Shown: in pieces, positions 58,301 to 64,000 of the stretch | Position numbering within the stretch: the stretch's first letter is position 1 | How the letters are laid out: every line of letters begins with the position of its first letter | Assembly (NCBI GenBank): GCA_016169945.1 | Contig: JADLSH010000220.1 | Location: 558,001-622,000, forward strand | Source: Trachythela sp. YZ-2020 | Lineage: Eukaryota; Cnidaria; Anthozoa; Malacalcyonacea; Clavulariidae | Direction of reading: 5' to 3' | Length of the DNA: 64,000 nucleotides | Position numbers and translations under genes: made by a program | The notes under the pieces: generated by a model | Told to the model about the DNA's origin: nothing | Database searches by the model: none | The model's input: only the letters and a program-made list of their open reading frames with translations

Positions 58301-60752
58301 CCTAATGCGCAATTTAAATATTTCAACCGCAATATTTCAACGTGATTACGCGAATTTCTAAACTTTAGCCGAGGGAATGTGGAATTCTCAATTAGGTCCA
58401 TCACCTCCCAAAAATTTTGAAACATGCATACTCACATGCAGTAATGTTTCCAGATTTTGAGAAAACATCCATTTTCTATTTCCAACACTTTTTGCATCTC
58501 TATTTTGAGTTTTGTTGCTGATTTGACAATTTGCTTCATATTTCTTTGATTTAAGTCTGTAGTTGTAACCCACACATGTTGGTTCTTGAAGACATTTTAA
58601 GGAACATTCAACTTCAGAATAGACAGCATAAGCGGATATAACATCTTCTAGTGCCAATGAGTCGCCTGTGTTTTGAAAAAGATTAGGAATTATTTAATGT
58701 AAACTCATAAACTTCAGGTAACTGCTATAAAACTTTGGTTTAATGGACGGCAAGTTCCAGGTGCATAAAAATCGTTGTCATACCGATCGTTTTCGCCAGG
58801 CTAAGAGACAGCTGTTGTATTACAATACCCTTGAAAATTATCATTTATACTAGTTTTACTCAATTCTGATTGCTTAAAGACATCAAAATATTCTTTCAAT
58901 TTTCTATTACGGATATTAGTGTTATTTCTTCTGAATTAATACCCCTAGTAAGATAAATACATTTCAAATACAAAGTAATTACATTCACTTGTGGTTCTAG
59001 AGACATATAGGGTGGTCATGTTTTCCTGATTTTTGCATGATTACTTAGTAGCCACTGCATGAAATCACAACAATATTATATCCAAAATAAACGTAGCTAA
59101 TATATACACAAAATAGACGAAAAGAAAGTCTTGGAAGAGAAAGATTTTTCAAGTTTGCAGTATAATTATAGATGTACATATTTCCAGAATTGGCACTGGG
59201 ATAATCATTTTATCACTTTTAGTGTTGTAAAACTACTTTCATTCAAAGACGCCATGGTTCGAGTGACACATGTTCAGGGCGGAAATATTAAACCGTTTAT
59301 ACATATATATATATATACTGTATTTTTACTCCATAGTTTGTGGTTTGCTTTACTTTATAAAGGAAATAGTATTCTAGCTTGTTCTGGAAGATTAATGAAA
59401 AATCACATCACACTAGCATGAAATTTTCGCCATGTATATAATTTATTACATATAATTATCTCCATTTGACTTTAAAATTAATCCTATAATATCGATCTAT
59501 TTCAATTTCGGGGGATTAATGGGAATTTTGAACAGCTGGAGATTTTGTCACTTTAAATTTGTTTGTGGGGTATGGAACACTTTGCTTACAAGCTCATCGC
59601 AATGAGAAGTTTTTAAAGATGCGATGTTGAATACGGAAATTTTTTGAAAATAAACGCAAAAACATATTGCGAAATGTTTTCAAAATGTTTCCCTGGCAGT
59701 ATCGAATTTCAACTTTTAAATTCTACTTCATCCACAATTCAATGTATCCAAATCACCCCGCATCTTGTCTCAGAAAAGCGAGATCATGCATGCAATATAT
59801 GCAACAACACAACACACAACGATCGAATTAAACGTCGATATTCAAATCGTATTCTGGAAGTTTTAGGTCGGCGAGAATTTTCCCAACGGTTTTAATAAAT
59901 ATATTAATTAATATATTTAGTAAATTGTAATACCTCGCTATTGGCTAAACAGTATATATAGCAAAATAATATATTAATGATACACTTATATATTACAAGA
60001 CAGTGCAGTACATGTAATTAACGGGCGTTCATATATTTATTAGTTTTCCGCATCATTTAGAACATCGAGTCAATTTTTAAAGTAATTTGGTTTCGCAACT
60101 TTCGCAATATTGCATATTATTATATTATTACTTATGTTGGAATCTATTAGTGAGGCCTATTTCGGCGGCAGATAGTCATTTCAGATTTAATTGATATCCA
60201 TGGAATGAAAAATCGATTCTTCTGCATTACTGAAACTGTACGACACATGCGCGATGCAGTGGACAAGGAGGAGGCGTTTCAGAAACCTCATGTTCTGTTC
60301 TGTTGGATAGAACATAAGCTGTATATGGCGCATGAATAGAACTCAAAAACATTTTAAATACATATATAACTTCAGTTTACAAAGTGCAAAGTTAAGCTTT
60401 TAAAAAGAGTTTCCTAAAGTGCTATGGCGCAGCTCTCATTGATATTGTCTTTCCTTTGTAATCGATATCATTACGAATTACAGAGAAAGGTTTTGCCCTT
60501 GTCTGAGGTAAAATATCATATTTTTGTTTTCATACCTCATTCAGTGAATACTTTGCGCAAATATAAATCCTTTTGCTGCCTATATAAAGCCTTTTGCCGC
60601 ATATACTTCGCGTATGTATTTGAATTATACTTACCATCATCTCTTATTTTTTGGAAATACTTTTGGCTTAATGATTCTGACTTACATTGGCTTGAAAGTG
60701 CGACGCAGCAAGCTGCAATTTTCAACAATGAATACAGTATACTGATATCCAT
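43021..60752 (-). CDS. Gene C: secreted PAN/apple protein with cnidarian C-terminal domain, four exons
   Basis: The exons are 60752-60686 (phase 0 to 1), 58665-58436 (1 to 0), 57218-56963 (0 to 1) and 43397-43021 (1 to stop). They total 930 nt or 309 aa, and every junction fits GT-AG and phase. The order is a signal peptide (residues 1-22, LLKIAACCVALSSQ), a PAN domain (about 23-99) with C-x3-C-x4-C, and a C-terminal domain (about 100-309). That domain has SEWTIIARF, GSFWYDRVTPYGDMW and LKITRSDD, then FRSKITSYGNFRNGS, FWCDWEAGDGAVMMIGGGG and RADHGIGIT, ending SYSLNLWVR. I cannot assign it a family name but recall it in uncharacterised cnidarian proteins. An extracellular recognition or matrix role is inferred. 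Intron 3 is 13.6 kb of nested transposons. Confidence 0.8.
43430..44075. other. Gene C intron 3, distal part, no feature
   Basis: Nothing beyond short chance open frames. Confidence 0.4.
44080..44815. repeat. Diverged tandem duplication of about 370 bp
   Basis: Landmarks recur in order: TTTAGATTTTTCTCT, then CAGTGCACAAATCACGAAA (second copy CAGAGCACATAATATTATCA), ATTCAGGAAGAGTTG and ATCGCGATTTSAAAAT, at about 44125-44430 and 44470-44805. Confidence 0.65.
44985..45075 (+). repeat. Short tandem repeat, about 25-bp unit, four copies
   Basis: GTGTGCGTGCGAGAGTTCGT recurs as GTGTGCGTGCAAGAGTTCGT, GTGTACGCCAAAGAGTTCAT and GCGTGCGTACAAAGCG. It lies just outside the virus-like module. Confidence 0.7.
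45175..45540 (+). CDS. 121-aa Cys-containing protein of the virus-like module, intact
   Basis: The frame reads ASNFDEFSHVEFRKLCNLLE, TIFAQTVSCEVYELFEERCC, SQSECLMFSYEERWQMYDLE and DKYVFEYWNLKG. It has five Cys and is mostly helical-looking. The paralogous copy at 56741-56372 (minus) matches closely but is frameshifted. The function is unknown. I recall similar small proteins in cnidarian genomes but cannot verify a family. It ends convergent to the short gene of the module. Confidence 0.6.
   Translation: MRSSRASNFDEFSHVEFRKLCNLLETIFAQTVSCEVYELFEERCCGCKLNRFSQSECLMFSYEERWQMYDLEAIERVNNKDMVWNKFLEVRKVLELQWDKYVFEYWNLKGEKGGNANAKSY
45948..47808 (+). CDS. MADF-domain protein of the Harbinger element, exons 45948-46113, 46364-46546, 47537-47808
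   Basis: The start is ATG in AAAATGGCGGCG. Exon 1 reads DKIADIWPDYPCLYDVRSRD and QEIAEKLGQT; exon 2 reads DWVKAKLTNLRNRYVKAKK. Together they form a MADF (Myb/SANT-like) DNA-binding domain of about 85 residues. Exon 3 is acidic then basic (IEIEEDEETG; KRQAEEEYKLIQNLSQSI). The phase fits (1, 1) if the donor at 46547 (GTAA|GTATCC) is used instead of the stronger-looking GTAAGT 4 nt upstream. The product would be 206 aa. Such proteins help Harbinger transposase enter the nucleus and bind TIRs. The transposase's last exon lies antisense in intron 2. Confidence 0.7.
46688..48468 (-). pseudogene. HARBI1-type DDE transposase, exons 48468-48118, 48006-47891, 47491-46688
   Basis: The last two exons are intact: GETFRSLSFQYRIGERTI, then CLGAIDGKHIAIQHP (first Asp), YVDVGAAGRAGDAGVF (second Asp) and ARRVVENAFGIFAHRWRVF (Glu), completing the DDE triad, with CLHNYMV near the end. 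Splices CAG|GTACGT to TTAG|GA and GAAG|GTTTTT to TTTTAG|ACT keep frame. The first exon starts MAAAVCEDVYSSSSDDEE but loses frame after TKRWIG. A stop and a poly-A-associated shift lie near 48320-48190 before DTHLRCSLDPRERLSVTL resumes. So the catalytic core is preserved and the N-terminal exon is broken. Confidence 0.85.
48668..48860 (-). pseudogene. Short protein of the virus-like module (copy 1 version)
   Basis: The end reads MKWVNLHEDQPTVRAFVK, matching IKWVNLHEDEPTVRTFVEYV in copy 2 at both protein and DNA level. The upstream part of the frame differs from copy 2. The Harbinger element inserted just 3' of the stop codon. Confidence 0.5.
48925..49381 (-). pseudogene. Acidic helical protein of the virus-like module, one frameshift
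   Basis: The first frame reads EEEIDPWATLIDDAAAKISA and EESEAKQKAFAKILPLL. The second continues CKKELADVYMDNLTWMKQLN, DPVHKKIMQTK and AVDKRKFLIRKLL, ending in an Asp/Asn-rich tail. The frames overlap at 49218-49133, so a single shift breaks one protein of about 150 aa. I recall similar sequences in other cnidarians. The function is unknown. Confidence 0.5.
52329..52603. mobile_element. hAT MITE, 275 bp, 8-bp duplication CTGTAGTG
   Basis: The ends CAGGGGCGGCGTGGC and GCCACGCCGCCCCTG are perfect inverted repeats. CTGTAGTG flanks exactly at 52321-52328 and 52604-52611. It has no coding capacity; short open frames across it are spurious. Confidence 0.9.
52960..53110 (+). mobile_element. LINE C-terminal scrap
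   Basis: The frame reads TKLWNSLADEITKSKSLKLF and ends LLFTELNES, the WNSL signature of LINE protein C-termini. It lies inside the 4-kb transposon. Confidence 0.55.
53350..53787 (+). repeat. Direct duplication of about 67 bp, 369 bp apart
   Basis: ACTTGTGGTCCAAATAATAT through CCATATACAAGAG occurs near 53357-53424 and again near 53719-53786, with only a few mismatches. Confidence 0.7.
54412..54681 (-). CDS. Coding-like frame at the right end of repeat 'K' (copy 2)
   Basis: It starts ATG in AAGATGGCGGTT and reads MAVRFYKELNNLSKADFRVR, then NLENTARLTELSPEDNSDED and NFDNFNFKKAPNGG. The charged composition and conservation in copy 1, where ATG has become ACG, suggest a once-coding first exon, perhaps captured. 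I do not recognise the family. The tail past GGTSDII looks non-coding. Confidence 0.35.
   Translation of the reverse strand: MAVRFYKELNNLSKADFRVRAIKNLENTARLTELSPEDNSDEDLDNFDNFNFKKAPNGGTSDIIGIIKEYWVCWIIKAILDYYYTKYYL
54762..54980 (+). repeat. Minisatellite, 11-bp unit AGCTCCACAGA
   Basis: About 18 units of AGCTCCACAGA and variants (AGCTTCACAGA, AGTTTTACAGA) stand between the end of repeat 'K' and the virus-like module. Confidence 0.9.
55093..55179 (+). pseudogene. Short basic frame, possible zinc-finger remnant
   Basis: MQRRFRRTCPLRGRPNLKNI and onward is 28 aa. The start resembles small C2H2-type proteins I recall from similar elements, but the second Cys is missing and the frame stops 11 nt before the ATPase frame opens. 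Confidence 0.3.
55190..56077 (+). pseudogene. A32-like (FtsK/HerA-type) packaging ATPase with one in-frame stop
   Basis: The frame is about 295 codons with a single TAA at 55847-55849, after which the same frame continues (RMFDKNRIHF, then GYLLVDNKPDTP). Walker A is VVGPSQSGKTYF (residues about 74-85) and Walker B is NNIIILDDLM. Sensor-like LFTQGRHRNASVILLLQN and ISRNAQYLALFRSP follow, as in viral genome-packaging ATPases of the A32 group carried by Polintons, adintoviruses and related elements. The N-terminal 60 residues are Pro/Ser-rich. The first ATG is not clear; an upstream GTG context opens the frame. In life the enzyme would pump DNA into capsids. Here it is a fossil. Confidence 0.65.
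56080..56247 (+). CDS. 55-aa protein downstream of the ATPase
   Basis: ATG at 56080, 5 nt after the ATPase stop, opens MYKSSRNSVYPSHPVVYSNG, then WPVKIRHQ and IKWVNLHEDEPTVRTFVEYV. It is uninterrupted. The C-terminal motif is conserved with copy 1 (48668-48730). The function is unknown. Tight spacing after the ATPase suggests one transcript. Confidence 0.5.
   Translation: MYKSSRNSVYPSHPVVYSNGEHYWPVKIRHQSTGHIKWVNLHEDEPTVRTFVEYV
56372..56741 (-). pseudogene. Frameshifted copy of the 121-aa Cys protein
   Basis: It matches 45175-45540 closely (FRKLCNLLETIFAQTVSCEV and LMLSYEERWQMYDLEAIER). A 4-nt duplication in AATTAATAATAAAG introduces a stop after IERLN. Coding similarity continues to the TGA at 56372. 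Confidence 0.7.
56963..57218 (-). CDS. Gene C exon 3 (first half of C-terminal domain)
   Basis: CCTACTGTAG|GCA opens and CTTCAAG|GTACAG closes the frame in phase 0 to 1. It reads AYSDLPKSEWTIIARFSN, then WYDRVTPYGDMWNPL, AAFWEMKGRELKITRSDD and TNSNCLQ. The open frames on the plus strand here are its antisense. Confidence 0.8.
57219..58430. other. Gene C intron 2, no feature
   Basis: The plus-strand frame at 57396-57698 lacks homology and contains a C run. Nothing else is supported. Confidence 0.45.
58436..58665 (-). CDS. Gene C exon 2 (PAN/apple)
   Basis: The acceptor AACACAG and the donor CTGCAT|GTGAGT bound a frame with SLALEDVISAYAVYSEVE, CSLKCLQEPTCVGYNYR and ANCQISNKTQ. The Cys spacing and the C-V-G-Y-N-Y motif fit PAN modules. 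Confidence 0.8.
58666..60685. other. Gene C intron 1, no exon or element resolved
   Basis: AT-rich, with a short AT microsatellite near 59300 and TATTAATTAATATA sequences near 59895. No exon is supported. Confidence 0.45.
60686..60752 (-). CDS. Gene C exon 1 (signal peptide)
   Basis: ATG at 60752 encodes MDISILYSLLKIAACCVALS, then SQ, ending at a consensus donor CAAT|GTAAGT. The leftover T joins GC of exon 2 to make a Cys codon. The hydrophobic core and length fit a cleavable signal peptide. Confidence 0.7.
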
Positions 60753-60976
60753 CCTTTCCCCTCCGAACTTGACATCAAATGAAATTTATATGATCAAATT
60801 TGAAGCCTTAAAGTGAATTATAATTAAAGAAGTAAAGTCAATCAATGTCGCAGGTGTGCTTGTATTTGCAATGCATTATTTAGAATTTACTCAGGAAAGG
60901 GGAAAGACGCACGACTGTCTGTCTAATATATTATGCGATTTACATACTTCATTAAATGAGTATACTGAAAGACTAA

Positions 60977-61036
<60 letters not shown>
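60977..61036. repeat. (AT)n microsatellite
   Basis: About 60 bp of uninterrupted AT dinucleotides. Open frames across it on both strands (IYIYIY) are artefacts. Confidence 0.95.
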
Positions 61037-61039
<3 letters not shown>

Positions 61040-61109
61040 TATATATAGTCAAATCTGCAGACATGCACGTTTCGCCGTTCAACGGCTCGTCAGTGCAGCT
61101 TGTAACGCC

Positions 61110-61215
61110 GTCTACACACGTAAAAATCTCACATCTTGTTGACAAGTTGTTTTAACAAGTATGTACCAATTAAGAGTTGCGAACAACTTGTTACGGCATT
61201 GTTAACGGCAACAGT
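61110..61215. mobile_element. Fragment of the CAAGTTGTTGACAAG MITE family
   Basis: CTACACACGTAAAAATCTCA, then CATCTTGTTGACAAGTTG, matches the ends and core of the MITE at 22436-22705. Confidence 0.5.
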
Positions 61216-61219
61216 TTTC

Positions 61220-63880
61220 ATACAACAGCTGAACCAATTTGAACTTGGCAAAACCGTATTTTATTGGTGGTTGCTAAGCGTTGTTATGCAGAATGAAAAT
61301 TATGGCGAAAGCAAGAAAAGCTGACTTTCAAGACTTCAAGTTTCTGTGGTTTCAACGGCAAAATCATATAGTTTAAATTTTCTTTATTTTGAAGTTTGAA
61401 GAGAAAAATTTCAAAAAAAATAGCTGGTAAGTGTTATATTTTATAGCTATAAGTTAGTGCGCTTGAGTAGATTTTGTAAAATTATCGCCTAAACATTACA
61501 GTTTTTTGTTTTCTAACACCCAAATATTATGTACAGTGCAGTATTTATGCTTGTAATCTTAATCTTGTAATCTATGTTAATATGCTTTATTGCTTTGGCT
61601 TTGAATACAATATATTGCCTTCTGGTGGTACCTAGCAGAATGAAACCGTTGATTTCTCGCATTTAATTTACCCAGGCCCTGACTTAATTCAGTAAACAAT
61701 ATTCATTATTTATAAAAATAGCTCAAACTTCTGTACTCAGCAGCCTAATTTAACTGCCCCTGTCAGAGATAAAACTCTGGACAGGCATTTTATATGCAAT
61801 GATCACTGAATATTTTGTATTGAATTGCAAAATATATATTTTAGTAAACAAAATTCATATTAATTTGAAACCTTCTAGCATAAAACAGCTATCATATTTT
61901 TGCTGCTGGGTGTATTGAGTACTGATTCAGTCTGATTGTCATGGTCTTTTGGTCTAATATTATTATTATTAAAAAGCAAATTTAATTGGGGTATGGGATC
62001 TGCCTTGCCCATAAATATCAACATATATTGTCGTGGTCAAGGCATTTCAGACCATAAATCAATTGAAAGGCATGGCACATGCAGAACCTGGGGGCTGTAT
62101 GACATATTAAATTTCCAAACAGTAGCCAAAAATAGGCATAACTTAAAAAGAGGGCGTCTAAACTCAAGAAGGGTTCTACTTGATTTTGACTGGAATACTG
62201 CTGCCATGAATAGTCTGGGAGCCAGGTGGGTCAGGTATAAAAGGTTTATTATTACAATATACAGAATTTCGAGAAGAATAAGAAACATGATATGCGGGGC
62301 CTATAAACAATAGATCGGGCAAATTTATGAATGACTACTAACTGGGTATAATTTTATATAGGTACAGTGGCTTTCTTAACATGGTATCTGGAGGGAAATT
62401 ATGGCAGATCCACAAGAATATCAAATAAAGAAATTTGTGGTTCTTCATGGAAGGAGTGCAACCATCCTCAGAAAGGAAAATGTTTAGTAAATGAAGTGAC
62501 CGAACTATTACAGACAGAAGATTGACACAGACAAGTAATTGTAATATACAGGGATTGGCCAGTTTATTTTCATTAAATTAAATTTTTAACACCGTTCTAC
62601 TCTTTAAATACTATTCATATATACATGTAGTACAACATATATCCTAATAATCCTATTATTATTCTCCACATAAACCATAATTTAGGGGTGTATAGGACAT
62701 GGGCAGTCTTTTGATTCCAATAATTATATAATTATAATCATTGAACAGAAGCCCTGAATCTGAGAAAAAAATAGCCATACAACTACTATTATATCAAAAG
62801 CATTTAAAGGTCTGAGTGTTTAAGTTTTGTTCTAAAACAAGCAACTTCAAGTTCTAGTTGCATGATTATCTCTTTGCACACCAGTCAATGTAAGCCTTGC
62901 CCACCCCAGGGCACAGATAGGATTTTTGAAGCTGGGGAAAGCTTATGTGCAGTCGGGGGGAGGTAGGGGATGTAAATTGACTGGTGCATAATATCTTTGT
63001 AACCAAATTCTTCCTACAGATTATTTCCATTTTGGATTTATACCTAAATCACAATTAAGAAAGGTTGCATTAATGTTTCCTAAAAATGCTGCTGTGGGTT
63101 TGTGTTGGAACTGCAATAAAGTGTGAAAAGTTCAAAATATGCCAATGTTCAGAGAAAAGGCCATTCTCATGCTACTGCACGACCGCCTGAGTGTTTTGAG
63201 TCTTTTTAGGTACAGTATTTTCAAAAAACCCATGGCAGCTGATTCTTACAAAAGTATAAAACCCTTTATTATAAAATTTATTACAGTCAAATCCGGTGTT
63301 CTGTTACAAGCAACATTTGAAATATTGTCTCGCACAATATTGATTTGGAGATTGCTCTGTGCAATTTGCAACCGACATGAACAAATTGCATATTGAAATT
63401 CACAACCAATGTCCTGATTTGACTGTAATATTAAATACTGGTAACAATGACATATATATTGACATTGACATGCAACCCTTGTCCCTTGATTTGTATTAAT
63501 GAAGGCAAAAGAGAGACAGTTTTGTAATTGTGCCACGAGAACATAATCTATTGTACATTATTTCATTTTTGAATGCCTGTATCACAAGGCCCCGACAAAG
63601 GTTGCACTGTCAGTTTGTCAACTCCATCAAAACACGATATTGAAATAGAATACTCTGAAAAAACCCACTTTAATTGCATGCAAAATATGTAAATGATAGT
63701 TTTTTTGTATTTAAATCTGCAGTTTATGTATTTACTAATATTTGTTCTCTTCTTTCAAAATAATATGAAATTTTAAGCAAAGTTTGTGTTGTCTGTTTTT
63801 TTTATCGCTTCCCCCCGGAAAACACGCGAACACACACGCGTGTTTTCTGGATAATATTCGCGGGCTTTTGCGTGGGTTTA
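61220..63880. other. Upstream of gene C, no supported gene
   Basis: Only short open frames without homology are present. The promoter of gene C should lie near 60753-61000 but no clear core element was identified. Confidence 0.4.
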
Positions 63881-63887
63881 CGCGAGC

Positions 63888-64000
63888 CGCCATGTTTGTT
63901 ACAAACTTACAAACTTGTTGAATCGAGCTTGTCACGGATTGATTTCGACAAGCTTGCTACAGCTCCTTGTCAACAAACCTGTACCAAGTTGTTGACAAGC
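63888..64000. mobile_element. MITE of the CAAGTTGTTGACAAG family, cut by the window edge
   Basis: GCCGCCATGTTTGTTACAAA is followed by repeated CTTGTTG, CTTGTCA and CAAGCTTGCT words and a final CCAAGTTGTTGACAAGC. It belongs with 22436-22705 and 61110-61215. Confidence 0.45.

Noticed and set aside
60856..61155. Open frames with IYIYIY runs on both strands
   Set aside because: They are produced by the AT microsatellite.

Overview
This is AT-rich animal nuclear DNA, most likely from an anthozoan cnidarian. The evidence is spliced secreted-protein genes of PAN/apple plus F5/8 type C (discoidin) or a cnidarian-type C-terminal domain, GT-AG introns with good phase agreement, a very high transposon load, and no operons or Shine-Dalgarno sites. 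The species cannot be read from the sequence. About 2.6 kb is host coding sequence, and the rest is introns and mobile DNA.

Host genes. Gene A (+, exons 783-1021 and 4315-4458) is the 3' end of an F5/8C gene. Gene B (+, 14173-22989) has five phase-compatible exons encoding about 310 aa: a hydrophobic N-terminus (least certain), a PAN domain, a 14-codon linker exon and an F5/8C domain split over two exons. Gene C (-, 60752-43021) has four phase-compatible exons encoding 309 aa: a signal peptide, a PAN domain and a two-exon C-terminal domain with GGGG and ADHGIGIT motifs. A and B are tandem paralogues. C shares their secreted PAN layout with a different C-terminal module. All three look like extracellular or adhesive proteins.

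Layout. 1-4.5 kb holds gene A with a palindromic insert at its acceptor, tRNA-like SINEs and a LINE tail. 4.5-14 kb has a mariner-like element, palindromic repeats, a tandem duplication split by two insertions, and a SINE with a CCGGGTATTCCGGTTT core. 14-23 kb is gene B with LINE remnants and small MITEs in its introns. 24.7-29.3 kb holds a decayed CR1/L2-like LINE and a second fragment. 29.5-30.6 kb is a TIR repeat, followed by a tandem array. 33.0-37.4 kb is a CACTA/EnSpm-like element with subterminal palindrome arrays. 37.8-40.1 kb holds a tyrosine-recombinase relic, a LINE fragment, an hAT MITE and a palindrome.

43.0-60.8 kb is gene C. Its third intron (13.6 kb) contains two inverted, decayed copies of a virus-like (Polinton/adintovirus-like) module with an A32-type packaging ATPase. 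One copy carries a nearly complete Harbinger (HARBI) element with a MADF gene whose intron contains the antisense transposase exon. Between the copies, a TIR repeat is split by a 4.05-kb element with a perfect 8-bp target duplication, and that element contains a further hAT MITE. The empty site of the 4.05-kb insertion survives in the paralogous repeat near 30.13 kb.
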